DNA of 64,000 nt. Origin: Lucifuga dentata (taxonomy: Eukaryota; Chordata; Actinopteri; Ophidiiformes; Bythitidae). The stretch covers positions 1 to 64,000 of the forward strand of contig VXCM01000307.1 of assembly GCA_014773175.1 (NCBI GenBank). Direction: 5' to 3'. The notes beneath the pieces are model-generated. The model saw nothing but the letters and a program-made list of their open reading frames with translations, made no database searches and had not been told where the DNA came from. Numbering within the stretch: the stretch's first letter is position 1; every line of letters starts with the position of its first letter. Below, in pieces: positions 13,518 to 25,340 of this stretch. A program made the position numbers and the translations under genes.

Positions 13518-13798
13518 TTTGCTCATCATGAATGCATCAGGTCAGCGTTACCTGTCAGCGTAGGATCTTTACACAAGAATCATGATGTTGAAGAGAAAGT
13601 CCTTTTAGAGCAGAAAAGAGGAGGAGCAAAGAAAAGAACAAGATTAGAGTCAGTCTTTTGATTTTACTTCATCTAGTTGATCACAATAGATCCATGGTGC
13701 AAAACCATCTGAGCACTCTTCCAGTAATTAGCCATGAGGGTAGTAGCCAACTGTCGAAGATGTCACAAATGACCACCAGAAAGGAAAGATGGTAACAA

Positions 13799-13801
<3 letters not shown>

Positions 13802-13830
<29 letters not shown>
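13802..13830. repeat. Poly-A run
   Basis: 29 consecutive A with no N. Confidence 0.9.
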
Positions 13831-13833
<3 letters not shown>

Positions 13834-14029
13834 TGCCTCACCAGAAAGTACTGTCTTTAATTTGCAATTATTAGTTTGCACAGTTTTGTAATTCCATTTC
13901 AATATTTATTTATTTAGTTAGTTATGTTCAGTATGTTCATTTTATTATGGTGTATTCAGAAAATTTAATCCCCAGCAACTATCAGTTAAATCTGCTTTAA
14001 AATTAGAAGTCTTCACAGGCCCAAAATCT

Positions 14030-14175
14030 TGGCCCTGACCCAAAAAAGGACCCCTGGAAAACATACCCAAACCAGAGGTGCATAAATTAATTTTCAAAAA
14101 ACGAGACCTGACCAGAAAAGGACCTAAGAATAGTCAGGCCAAACCCAAAATAGACCCGAGAACAATCAGACCCAT
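14030..14175. repeat. Degenerate GACCCAAA-rich segment
   Basis: Repeated variants of CTGACCCAAAA, GACCTGACC, AAACCCAAAATAGACCCG and AATCAGACCC occur through the segment. It looks like a decayed tandem or transposon-derived repeat; no gene. Confidence 0.3.
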
Positions 14176-14370
14176 TTCAAAATGTGGTCAACCTGAAGAC
14201 CCAAAGAGTGAGAGAACACCAACACTTGCAGCAGCATAATGTATATATCAATAGCGCCCCCAAAATGCAAAAGCTGGCCCTGCTATTCAATCCTGATATC
14301 ATTCTCTCCTTTACCTGCAGACAGGAACTGATTAATGGAGCTAAAAAAGAAAGATCTCTCTCACCAGGAC

Positions 14371-14392
14371 TAAAAAAAAAAAAAAAAAAAAN
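14371..14392. repeat. Poly-A run ending in N (14392)
   Basis: About 20 A, then N, then unique sequence. Confidence 0.8.
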
Positions 14393-14688
14393 CATTCTCA
14401 ACTCTTACCTACAATTATTAGACCCCTATTCACCCACACACACAAGCCTGTGAGCCTTAGACTAAGGTGTCTGATTCTTTTTTAATTATTGGGGGAATTC
14501 ATAACTAAGTGCCGCATGTTGAGAGAAAATAAGGAGACCACACTGACTTTTAGATCAAATCTTTCCTTTTTTCCACTATTAAAATATAGAGCAGGACTCA
14601 GATGTCAGCGCTTTATTTTCTGATAGCTGTTATTTAGGTGCCCTAGTTGGCTGGACTTTATTGTTTGGCAGTTAAGAGCATCTCTTGG

Positions 14689-14732
14689 AAAAAAAAAAAA
14701 AAAAANAAAAAAAAAAAAAAAAAAAAAAAAAA
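14689..14732. repeat. Poly-A run with N joint (14706)
   Basis: About 16 A before the N and about 26 A after it. Together with the tracts at 13480, 13802, 14371 and 16141 it makes a local cluster of long A runs. Confidence 0.85.
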
Positions 14733-15229
14733 GATCAATTAAATATATGATATACATCAAATATGGGGGGAAAAAAGAATGGTGGCTTATAAACAAAAAC
14801 ATGCATTGTGCTTTATCAAAGTAATGCACCATATTTCAACTCCAGCCAAAGGTAATCATTACTTTGGTCAAAGTCACAACGTCACACAGAGGATGTGGTA
14901 AGAGGTTCGTAAAATCCTATAACGGAAACCTCCACTGTCCTATGCCTAACCCTAAACCACTGGTGTTTCCGCGTGCAGTGTTAGAGGGGTTTGTGGTAGA
15001 AACGGGTTGTGATCCAGCAGAAACAAGGTCTGAGAGGACATCGTGTTTAATCAAAACAGCATTTCCCTACCTTGGGCCGCTGCTATACAATACAAGCCAA
15101 ACCACCAGTGTCTATATGTGCAGACAGGAGCTGTGCGTGTATACTGTGAGGTTGTGAAGATGGCTGGGTCAACCTCAATCAAGAGGAGAATGACAAGAAA
15201 ACAAGCATGAGCTCAGCTAAACAAATGAG

Positions 15230-15256
15230 TTGTGTGTGTGTGTGTGTTTGTGTGTT
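15230..15256. repeat. (TG)n microsatellite
   Basis: About 12 TG units with one TTTG break. Confidence 0.8.
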
Positions 15257-16139
15257 GGAAGGGGAGGAATTGAGAGAGGACAGACAGAACCCAAACAAAC
15301 CATCGTTGAGGACTGAAGGACTGGTCAAGGTTGGGAGGTAAAATTGGGCTCCCTAATGTGTGTGATTTTGGCCTCAGTGGGAGTGTAACCAGGCTGGTGG
15401 TAGTCAGAAGACACCAAACGTACATATGCATATGCACAGACACACACACAAATGAAACACTTTTTCCCCTTAGGACATACAGTACATAGTCTTAGCTAAA
15501 GGCCGCCAACAAAGCCTAAACAGTGGGATTAGCTGAACACAACACTGACGCTTTGGCCTGTGTCTGCATAAGAGAGAGAGAAGGCACTGTAAACTGTTTA
15601 CAGGGGAACTACGGGTTACTGCTCTGCATGTATGTGAGTGTATGTGTGTGTGTTGGAGGAGTGGGTGATGTGTGTTTATGATGCATTTTGTGATGGCTCG
15701 ACTCTTCTCTGATTGGGGCAGGATCAACAAAGAGACAGTGGCATGTGTCCATACACAAACACACACAAGCACATGCTGGGAGCTGGGAGGCTGGACACTG
15801 GAGCTCAGAAATGGATGTAATGAGAGACAGAGACATTCAGGGTCATACAGATACTGTATTCTTAATAACACATATGGAACATACAAAGATTAATGCATAA
15901 GACTTAAAATCAGGCCTTTACTAATCAAGTCCTGTGGACATTTTTCAAGTTTTTTTGCCACCTTTGTTTAGGGTTACAAATAAAACGGTGTGAAACTATC
16001 CACAGAAAATAACCATTACAACAAGTTGGCATGTTTTTTTATGCAACAAGGTGTTCCTCATAAATGACTGTTTTAATGCCACAAAAGCAAAGCCAGGTTT
16101 GCTGATTGATATGAAAGCATTTCCAGGTTAGGAAATTAG

Positions 16140-16173
16140 AAAAAAAAAAAAAAAANAAAAAAAAAAAAAAAAA
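16140..16173. repeat. Poly-A run with N joint (16156)
   Basis: About 15 A on one side and 17 on the other of a single N. Confidence 0.85.
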
Positions 16174-16397
16174 GTGAACAGAACAATAGAGGAAGTGGAA
16201 GATTTGAAGCAGGCCTGCTAACTAACAGTTTCTGACTCAGCTCAGCAAAATGACCCCCAGTGTTCTTTGTGTTCTTTAGTGCTTAAAAGTGTGTTAGTGG
16301 CAGCTACATGCTAAAACAATTAGGCTCTACTGCACACAGGCTGAAGAACAGCTTGTGCACTAGGAAGCTAAACAAGGAGGGCTGAAGAATATGGCAA

Positions 16398-16400
<3 letters not shown>

Positions 16401-16432
<32 letters not shown>
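16401..16432. repeat. (TG)n microsatellite
   Basis: Sixteen TG units. Confidence 0.9.
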
Positions 16433-16433
<1 letters not shown>

Positions 16434-16546
16434 CAAAGTGCCTCCCTCAGAGAGAGAGAGGTTCTGATTGTACAGACAGAGTGGCTGTGTGTGATAATGG
16501 TTTCCATTAACCTGGGCTGAGATGGAGGACCTGTGAGACTCTCCAT

Positions 16547-16549
<3 letters not shown>

Positions 16550-16585
<36 letters not shown>
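16550..16585. repeat. (CT)n microsatellite
   Basis: About 17 CT units. Confidence 0.9.
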
Positions 16586-16587
<2 letters not shown>

Positions 16588-17618
16588 GACAAATACTCTT
16601 TTTTGTAATTGTGTGATGACGGGCAAAAGGGCCAGAACTTTATAAAGAACCCTTACGAGCTCCATAAACATTTGCTTCAACAAAACTATTTTGTGTACTT
16701 GCACCTTCTGTGTTATCTGAGAGTAGATATGTGAAATGTAGCCTCCTCTAACTTTCTACAATGAAAGCTTACAGCCAAAGGATGGATGGAGATGGCAAGG
16801 AGAAAGCTATAGAAATGCAGTGGAGGGCAGGAAAGAGACTGAGGCAGCAAAAAAGCTCCTTCTTTTCAGAGTCCCGTCTTCACCCGGAGTCTCTCTATTA
16901 TAGCACTACTTGCAAAGCACACTGCTTCTCAGGGATGCTTTGACTGGAACTATGATGTGGAGACGTAAAGCAGTGGCTCCAGCAAAAGCATGTCATGTAG
17001 CAGTGAATAGGAACAGAGGGAGCGCAACAATTATTGCTAAGAAGCCATTAAGGGCCAGGGGTGGGTTCTTTAGACTATCACAGGCGATTACTAATGGACA
17101 ACCTTGTTTCCTCACTCTCTCCCTCCTTCTCTCGCATCCTGGGTTTACCTCTTCAACTTCTTAAAAAAAAAAATCCAGAGCAGTTTTCATAAAGAAAAAT
17201 ATAGTTTTTATTCCTTTTATGGAAATGTGTGAGTGTTTGTGTGTGTAGTTGTTCCCTCCATCTAGTGCAGGTTTGGCCTAATGTCAATGAGCTCCGACTG
17301 TCACCCCTCTTCTGTTCCTCCTTCATTCTCTTCAAAGTTACTCAGGTCATGCAATATCACATAAACTGTGATAGTAAACTAATAAATAACTATTTCAGAC
17401 AAGTATAATGTAAGTAACACCTTAACTGTATCCTGTAAACAGAACCAAACTGTGCTCCTCACAGTGAACACCACTGATGAGAGTGTTTTGGACTGTTTTG
17501 TGTAGCTGCACAGGGAAAAGACAATTTTCTGACAATTAAATAAGTGAAATTGGGGAGCGGGAATTATCTCATTTCTTATTTTACAAATTTGGAGAGTATG
17601 GTAAGCTATATAAATCTC

Positions 17619-17640
17619 AAAAAAAAAAAAAAAAAAAAAA
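17619..17640. repeat. Poly-A run
   Basis: About 22 A in AT-rich unique sequence. Confidence 0.85.
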
Positions 17641-18102
17641 CCTTGAGAACTCCTCTTCCAAATAATTAATTTAAAAAGAAGAGGCACACATAAACCTCAG
17701 TGAATGCGGTGCATCATCACAGGAATAAAAAAATGTATATTCAAGTCTCAAGCAGTACATAAGGCTGCAAGGGTATTCTTTCATTCTTGTTATTCCACAT
17801 TTATTGTACATTTCTTTATAACAAATGTATTCAAGTATATGATTGTGCATGTCTGGTAAAGAGTCTGCTGAGATCTTGGGCTTTAAATATCACAATCATT
17901 ATAATTTTCCATTTATAACGCACATGTATTATTTTCTTTTTATCATTATTTCAAAGCATAAAGGAAGTCACAAACACACATTACAAGCCAGGTGTATCCA
18001 CCCACATATAATGCCTGCATTTAAGTTGTCATGTTACTTATTAATTTAAAGTCACTGGACCTTGCTGTAAAATGAACAGGATGGATACAGTGCTAAAATG
18101 TG

Positions 18103-18123
18103 TAAAAAAAAAAAAAAAAAAAA
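18103..18123. repeat. Poly-A run
   Basis: About 20 A. Confidence 0.85.
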
Positions 18124-18266
18124 CACTTATAAATAAAAATCTTAAAGTTTAGTGAGGGTTAGTAAAAATGTGCCTCTGCAGTTACACAAAATCTTAATAA
18201 ATGATATATATTAACTGATATGTTTTATTTTACTAGATTTTGTTTACACAAAACAGTCCATACACT

Positions 18267-18288
18267 ACACACACACACACACACACAT
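18267..18288. repeat. (CA)n microsatellite
   Basis: About 11 CA units. Confidence 0.85.
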
Positions 18289-18795
18289 AAATACACATTC
18301 AAAGTACACATGCACAAAAACACGCCAGTTTGTTGTGTATCTGTGTGTTGAATGCCACAGCTGACATTAGCATTTCATTGCCATGGGTGCCTCTGCTGTT
18401 TGCCCTGGGCATTGCTGTTGGCACAATCCAACATCACAGACATAAATAAAGAACTGAGGAAAAACAGAGAAACATGGCGAGAGGGAGGAAGGTTAAAGAG
18501 AGAGATGGAGACTTGATGCTCTGAATTAAACATGCTTTGACTGTGACTGGAGATGTATGTGCGTATGGCATGCAAGCCAACATGCACGTCAGTGCCTTTT
18601 AGCCATGCTTAACCTACCAAGAGCACTAACAGTAGTGAGCTCTGAGGCCCTATCAGTGACACGTCTGCAGGGAGAACAAAACCAGAAACTTACCTTCAGG
18701 ATGCAGCACGTGGAACAAAGAAATTAAAACAAAAATGTTAGTTTTCAGACAAATCCTAGTGATAAATTATTACCAAGGGAGAGTGCTACTAAATA

Positions 18796-18973
18796 CGGAA
18801 GAGGATTAGGGCCACTTGAAAAAAACAAGACTTCTGAGATTAAAGTCAGAATTCTGACTTTAAAGTCATAGAAGATTTGAGAGTCACAGAAGAGAATTCT
18901 GACTTTAAAGTCAGAATTCTGACTCTAATCACAGAAGTCTTCTTTTTTTTCAAGTGGCCCTAATCGTCTTCTG
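18796..18973. mobile_element. Palindromic MITE with TA target duplication
   Basis: Inverted termini CGGAAGAGGATTAGGGCC and GGCCCTAATCGTCTTCTG, flanked by TA on both sides (18794-18795, 18974-18975). The interior is made of self-complementary words built on AGTCAGAATTCTGACTTTAA. Positions 18841-18862 and 18893-18920 are perfect 22- and 28-bp palindromes. It has no coding capacity. The structure suits a Tc1/mariner-type non-autonomous element; this motif is a common dispersed repeat in fish genomes, but I cannot name the family. Confidence 0.7.
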
Positions 18974-19345
18974 TAAAATAACATGAAAACAAACAAAAAT
19001 AGAAGAAAACATGTCTTTTTTCACGCCATCTCTTCAGTTAAAGACCAATCATACACACAAGTGCACTGCACCATGTTGCTATGTTTGCTTCTGAAAAACT
19101 AGTGAAGGGTTAAACTGAAGGTACATATTTCAGAGATTCAATGTTGCTGCTATCTCACAGCAGCAACATCGCTTCAGATGAGCTGTGCGGCTGCTCTTGT
19201 GGTGGTAATGGGAAAATTGCACAGAGAGGAAGGACAAGCAATTAGAATCTGGTAGGTAATGGGTGGCAGGAGGTGGGGAGTGAGACACAGGAGGAGAGAA
19301 GGAGAGGGAGAGCGGGACGAGGAGGGAGGCCCCACCGGACAAGAA

Positions 19346-19513
19346 GTGATTTAGTTGAAAGCTGGCTTTTTGTGCAGTGGGTAAATGCTGCTGGCTGGGG
19401 CCCGTCCTCGCCCGCTTCGGTGACAGCAGCCCAGATGTCAATCAAATTAGTGCCCATTTACAGCTGATTTGCTCGTGTCATTTGCAATATCCCCTTTCTG
19501 CCTCTGATGGAGT
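19346..19513. promoter_or_regulatory. Candidate conserved non-coding element
   Basis: Balanced-composition unique sequence with GATGTCAATCAAATTAGTG and TTTACAGCTGATTTG words, between GA-rich stretches. An octamer ATGCAAAT lies nearby at 19688-19695. Confidence 0.25.
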
Positions 19514-19800
19514 GGCAAAGAGAGGAAGGAATGATAGAGGAAGAGAAAAGAGGAGAGGAGAGTCACTTTATTGCAGTCTCTCTCCGTGAATGTCATCTGC
19601 CCACTTATTGTGCGTTCCGTTGGGACGAAGAAGAAGGAGTGGAGGAAAAGAGGAGATCCTTCGTTCCGCGGAGTGGCTCACTAGCACATGCAAATAGGGC
19701 GGCAGCGTCAGGGGAGAGGCTGGCGTGGGTTTTAATGGAGTTGGGGCAAACTCATTTTACAGCAGAGAGTCACAGAAGAGGAGGATAATAATATCATGGT

Positions 19801-19840
19801 GTATGTGTGTGTGTGCGTGTGTGTGTGTGTGTGCATGTGT
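19801..19840. repeat. Imperfect (TG)n
   Basis: TG units with GCGT and GCAT breaks. Confidence 0.8.
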
Positions 19841-20316
19841 GATAGCAGCAACACTGGGTCGATAGAATGTTTGGTAATGTGCAAAATAAAATAGTGTCAC
19901 CTGCAATCTGTCTTTGATTAAGTAACAGTAATTCAAAGTATCAGCGGCCTTAAGAATCTTTTACAGCACTTCTGTTTCACTTCATATCCAATTGTGCTTC
20001 CTAGTGGTGCTGTTTATATATCGTAGCAGACTGCTTTGAGACACCAAACACAGACAAAAAAAGAAAGGGGAGAGAAAGGAGTGAAAGGAGGAGGGGAAAA
20101 AACTGTCGTGATTGATGTCGTTTGATTCAATTTCCAGCATGTGGAGACATTTCAGGGCCCTGGGGGCCTCTGTGTCTTCACAGGAGCAAAGGAGGGAGAA
20201 ATGGTGATAGGCTGCNGGAGTTGCTCACTAATTTGAGATGTGCCTTTCAACATTGAGGGTGCTGATGTTCAACTTAGACTCTAAATCTCTGCTAAAAGAC
20301 ACACCTAACTGGCTTG

Positions 20317-20319
<3 letters not shown>

Positions 20320-20371
<52 letters not shown>
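20320..20371. repeat. (GA)n microsatellite
   Basis: About 26 uninterrupted GA units, among the longest dinucleotide tracts here. A CA tract follows at 20430-20449. Confidence 0.9.
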
Positions 20372-20373
<2 letters not shown>

Positions 20374-21200
20374 TTTCTATCTTCAAATGTTTGCTTCATG
20401 CCAACCCCTCCACTCCCCAACAGTGCTTGCACACACACACACACACACAGTACAATCACAGTACTTAAGAGCACACTTAGTAACAAAAGCGTTTTTTATC
20501 AGCGTCTGTCATACGTGTTGACTTCATTCAACATTCAGGGGTCCAACTGATCTCACTCACATGTAAGGGCTGATTGGGTGACACACATTTACATGTGATG
20601 AAATTTTCAAAATGATGCAATGATTGATGTGCTGATCTCAAGTGTGTAGCTTTATACAAGCCTTGTGCTCTTTGAGATGTACACTAAGTACTATATATGG
20701 AAATTAATTGATAGCGCATTTTTCTGTGCATAGCTACAACTGTCATTAACAGAACACGGCCACCACTTGATGAGAAGTGGGAAGGAATGTCATTCAGTTG
20801 TCAGGTCCCAATGTGAGACAAAAATGCATATGGAAGCTAATATGTTGGCTTTTACACACACACATGCGTGCACATACACACACACACACCCTAGGGGAGG
20901 ATGGAAGGTTGGGCCTGTCACTGTTCCGTCACTGCCTCTTTCCATTTAATGCAGGTCCTGTCACGACAAGACAGGAGTAGAGTGAAGTGGATCACCTACA
21001 GGCACCACACCTCGCCTGGGCTCTCATGCTGCTGCTGATCTGGCTGAGCAAAGACGAGGCAATGTCACCCTACAGTTCACATCAAACATGCCAGGCTCCT
21101 GACACAACAGTGCAGATGACCGCAAATTACTTCTTGTGTTAAGGTTTCCCTGGGCAAAGATTTTGCAGAAGTTCTGAGACCAGAAGGAAGGTGTCAGGGG

Positions 21201-21204
<4 letters not shown>

Positions 21205-21255
<51 letters not shown>
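21205..21255. repeat. (GA)n microsatellite
   Basis: About 25 GA units. Confidence 0.9.
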
Positions 21256-21258
<3 letters not shown>

Positions 21259-21643
21259 ATCACTGTCTCTTTGTAGGTAAATTACCTGAGTTGATTTCAG
21301 TCCAATCTGTCTCAGTCTCTAGAGGGGAGGATAAGTGTGTGGGGTGACATTTCCCAGCATTCACAGCCTCCTTACAAAACTCTCTTTTGACATACACAAA
21401 CACACACACAAAATGCTGGACATTCTGCATCTACAGCTGAAACACACATTCTTCCTTTGCAAATGACGTCGTGCATGAACTACGCTTCTCCTCTATCATC
21501 AGGCCCAAATTTCCTTAATGCGTTATTAGGAAAGCATGAATTAGCACCCATGTGCTTTTAGTTTGTGTGTTTGATTGCTGCTTTGCTTCAGCAATGGCTG
21601 TATTAGACTTCTTATGTGCAGGATGAAGAGCAAGAGAGGAAAA

Positions 21644-21696
<53 letters not shown>
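21644..21696. repeat. (GAAA)n microsatellite
   Basis: About 13 GAAA units, all purine on the plus strand. Confidence 0.9.
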
Positions 21697-21697
<1 letters not shown>

Positions 21698-21888
21698 GAG
21701 GAGGAAAAGAAGAAAGTTAATGTCAGGATGTGCCCCATAATGACTAGTATAAGCTCTAGTGGGAGCTTCCTCTCCCGCCAGTTCCACAGAGGGGAGCTTG
21801 ATTGGGGATAATTGGCTAGCCTTCACTAGCGGTTAGCATCCAGGCGTGGAGACAGGGGAGGGCACAGGGGAGGGCATAGGGGCTTTGG

Positions 21889-21911
21889 CACACACACACA
21901 CACACACACAC
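21889..21911. repeat. (CA)n microsatellite
   Basis: About 11 CA units, preceded by two GGGGAGGGCA repeats. Confidence 0.85.
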
Positions 21912-22849
21912 TTTTGCAAATACAAATTCATGCGTAGAGACACACAGACACAGGATAGAACATGGGACAACACACAGGCAAGAACAGACAATGTCCAGAA
22001 GTTAGTCAAAGCGCTAACAACTCTACTGCAGTTTCAGATCTGCCTGAATATATGTTTATTAAAGAACCCAAGACTATTGCAAGTTCCATTCTAAGATCCA
22101 TCTACATTCTTGTGCAGCTCTAGCATAAACAACAACTTCAAATACTTTAATAAGTACATGCTTAAACGTAGCACATGCCAATGTATTGTAAAGCTGATCA
22201 TGTTAAAAGGGGTTTTGCACTCACACAGCACAGCAAACATTTAATAGAGGTGCAAACTTGCATTTCTCTGATGGCCTCCTCAAGCTCCTATTAATCACAG
22301 TATAAAAGCAGAGCTATAGGTGGCTGCGATGTCAGGGAGCACTTGTAAAATAACACACACTCCCTGTAGCTACAACCACACACACATACACAGTCTACTG
22401 AAAAAGATAACTTCAGAGGGCCCAGCCCTTTTTATGCCAAAAGCGACTCCATCAGAACATGTGCCCCCTGGCTCCAACAACTATACTGGCCACATGTTGA
22501 CAGCAGCTACACTCAAAGAAACACAGCGGTTCACACCCAAAGGCAGAAAGGATTCTGTCACTTAGAAAGAACAGAAGAGGTTCAACACATACTGAGCTGA
22601 ATCTATAAATCTGAATGACCAACCAAGTCATCTAACCTAACTTGACCTTTTGCATGGTCATGGCAGAAACCCCTTTCAATCAATCAATTTTTGGGGAAGT
22701 GTCTGACAAAATTTCACTTTCCAACTACGTTATCCTGCCAGTCATGTCCACTTTATGCAGGGATTGGCTGAATGTGGTGTGGTGTGAAAGTGGGGAGGGT
22801 TTTAATTTCTCTTTCAAGCTCTCTTTTTTTCTATCCGCCACTGATTACT

Positions 22850-23220
22850 GCATTAACATGACATTTGGAAATGTAATGAGTGTTGGGTTTTGTGTAACAC
22901 AGACTAATCTGATTACTTATTTGTCGTAATAAGTAACTTACCACATTACATTTTCAATTCGTGAAATCACTTCTTCCTTTCTTTGGTTGTTTTAATCCGC
23001 TCTTTGTTAAATTCTCAAACTTGCTGGTATTTTCTTCCAAATAGTGAACTTTTGCAATATATACAAAGAAATATTCCTGCATATAATATGCTTTTTCACA
23101 AATAGTTTTTCATTGTATTTTTTATTTTGATTGGTGGTAACTTGAAAGTACTCCCAGCAACTATATTAGCATAACTAGTTATTAAGTGCAAGTAACAAAC
23201 TAAAGTAAGTGGTTAGTTTT
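22850..23220. repeat. Possible degenerate dispersed repeat
   Basis: AT-rich sequence with TAATCTGATTACTTATT, AATAAGTAACTTACCACATTAC and, near the other end, AAGTGCAAGTAACAAACTAAAGTAAG. The alternating AAGTAAC/GTTACTT words resemble eroded ends of fish hAT elements, but no termini or target duplication are visible. Confidence 0.2.
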
Positions 23221-23343
23221 CCCAGTTATGCCTCTGAGAAAGAAGCAGGTTGAACCCCTCATTTCTGCTGGGGCTTCTACTATTGCTATAAAAACACACA
23301 TCACTGTAATCAGGAGGGTTCAAAGACAGCTTCCTTTGGGCCA

Positions 23344-23344
<1 letters not shown>

Positions 23345-23376
<32 letters not shown>

Positions 23377-23387
23377 NNNNNNNNNNN

Positions 23388-23417
<30 letters not shown>
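23345..23417. repeat. (CA)n interrupted by an 11-N gap
   Basis: CA repeats on both sides of N at 23377-23387. The only multi-base gap in the window; true repeat length is unknown. Confidence 0.9.
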
Positions 23418-23419
<2 letters not shown>

Positions 23420-23655
23420 AAACCTAAATGAATTTAATGAGGTTGTGCAACTACGCCCCTCACTTCAGGACCCTCTGATGAAGAGGTAAACAGAAAGTGA
23501 GGTGAGAGAGGAGAGGGGATGCCAAACTGAATGGCAGGAAATCCCTCCAATGTTTTCTGTACACTGTCACAACCTACGGCCCTACGAATCAACACACACA
23601 ATCACATACAACACACACATCACTCATTCTTTATTCTTCTTTCCTACCCTTTTTC

Positions 23656-23658
<3 letters not shown>

Positions 23659-23711
<53 letters not shown>
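23659..23711. repeat. (CT)n then (CA)n
   Basis: About 22 CT units followed by CACACACA. Confidence 0.9.
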
Positions 23712-23712
<1 letters not shown>

Positions 23713-24497
23713 AACACATCTTACACAAACCCTTGCTCTGCAGCCAGATGTCCGAGGAGAGGGAGGCCAACATGCCCTTTCACTTAAAACACACAGAGTG
23801 GAGCGTTAGTGGGCAGGGGAGTGTCCCTGTGCAGGAATGCAGGGATGATAAGTTGTGGAGGTGTCAGGGGAGAGACCCACGCTGTTACAGCCAGACACCT
23901 AAAAACACTCTCCACCCATCTGCTAACTCCTCACTGGCTCTTTCTTACTTCTCTTCCTCTGTTTTACTGTTCAGTCCTTTTCTTTTGTCCCCACTTCTGT
24001 CTCAGCTATTTGCCCCTTCACCTCAACCTCTGTCACAGACGGTGACTCGCCATCTTTCCGTCTGTTCCTACCTTTCCCTAAAGCTCACTTCTCTTTTTAT
24101 TAGTTTCTCCCCATGTTTTTTTCTTCAGTACAAATTCCTTAGTTCATTGTCAGATCTTGGGCTTGCCAGTTGCATGAGGTCAACAATTCTGGTCAGGATG
24201 GATTTGACTTGAAATTCATGAAATTAAGGACAACTGAATAAAACTCGATCATTTCTGAGATTAAAAGTTAAAAATGGCTGGTCTTCTACATTTAATTAGC
24301 ATCTACGTTGTGATATACTGTGCATTTCTTCTGTTCCATAATCCTTCACTTTTTCTTCTATGTTGCATAATCCTGCAATTTTTCTTCTATCCAAAATTTC
24401 TTTAACTCAATCTGTCTTTCCCTCCTCCCTTCCTCAGTACTGCTCCCACATAGCGACCAGGTCATGGTGACATCCTGGCTATCTTTTAACTAGTGAT

Positions 24498-24498
<1 letters not shown>

Positions 24499-24534
<36 letters not shown>
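24499..24534. repeat. (CA)n microsatellite
   Basis: About 17 CA units. Confidence 0.9.
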
Positions 24535-24535
<1 letters not shown>

Positions 24536-25270
24536 CCAACACAAGTGTAATACAACTGCAGACTTCATTGATTTAATGCTTTAAGAGGTTCTGTCCTGTA
24601 TAAGATGTGTCCACTGAGCCCCAAACTGTTTCTAAAGAGTGGAATTTAGCCAATTCTATCTCTAGCTTCATGGGGAACAGTAATTACTGATCCTCATTCT
24701 GACCATTAACAGTTTATCAGCCCACGCAGTCTGCTGCCTTCTTCACAGTTTGAAACTCAGACATTGTGGGGAATGGCTTACTGTGGTACTAGATTATTAT
24801 ATACGTAATTAAGAACACTATATCAAATTTATTCAAAATATGTCAAAGATCAGGATTGTTAGGATGTGGTTGTGTGAATGTGTTTCATATGACTAAAGTT
24901 CTTGGAACATCCACAATCCCATAGTTTATAAGTATCCCATATGAAACAACTGTAAAACAAATTACAGCATGGTTAAAAGTCATATTAGTGAGACCAGTAG
25001 AAATATGTTGTATGAGAAGACAATGGATAGAGGGAAACCCTGAAGTTTCCTCAATGCCCGCTCCTCCAACTTCAAATTCCTTGATGATCATCGCTATAAA
25101 TATAGCCGCACAGCCTTTTTCGGGTTCTTGTTATCCTCTGTGTTCTTCATAACTTTGGAATTATGAAACCCAGCATATCCAGGTTTAAGCACTCACAAAA
25201 GCCTGGCTTGTAGCTTAATTTGTTTGTCAGTTGTTCTGTGTGCAGGAATTTGGTTAAATTCAATTTTTAT

Positions 25271-25340
25271 GTTTTTTGTTTTTTTTTTTGTTTTGTTTTT
25301 GTTTTTTTTGTTTTTTTGTTTTTGTTTTTTTTGTTTTTTT
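25271..25340. repeat. (T)nG low-complexity tract
   Basis: Seventy bases of T runs broken by single G, such as TTTTGTTTTTG. Read on the other strand it gives a spurious Lys/Asn-rich ORF. Confidence 0.85.

Larger units (their letters stand above)
10202..18793. other. Non-coding stretch, no gene seen
   Basis: AT-rich sequence (especially 10500-11060), a cluster of long poly-A runs with N joints between 13.4 and 16.2 kb, and scattered CA/GA tracts. The 97-codon plus ORF at 14864-15157 has no recognisable domain. Confidence 0.5.

Noticed and set aside
14864..15157. 97-codon plus ORF with complex composition
   Set aside because: No recognisable domain, no splice signals matching it and no homologue I can recall; probably chance.
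20216..20216. N at 20216 as a duplication joint
   Set aside because: No duplicated flanks are visible here, so it is just an ambiguous base or a plain joint.
23502..24212. 236-codon plus-strand ORF
   Set aside because: Runs through (CT)n/(CA)n and Ser/Leu/Phe-rich low complexity; no domain, no splice context.
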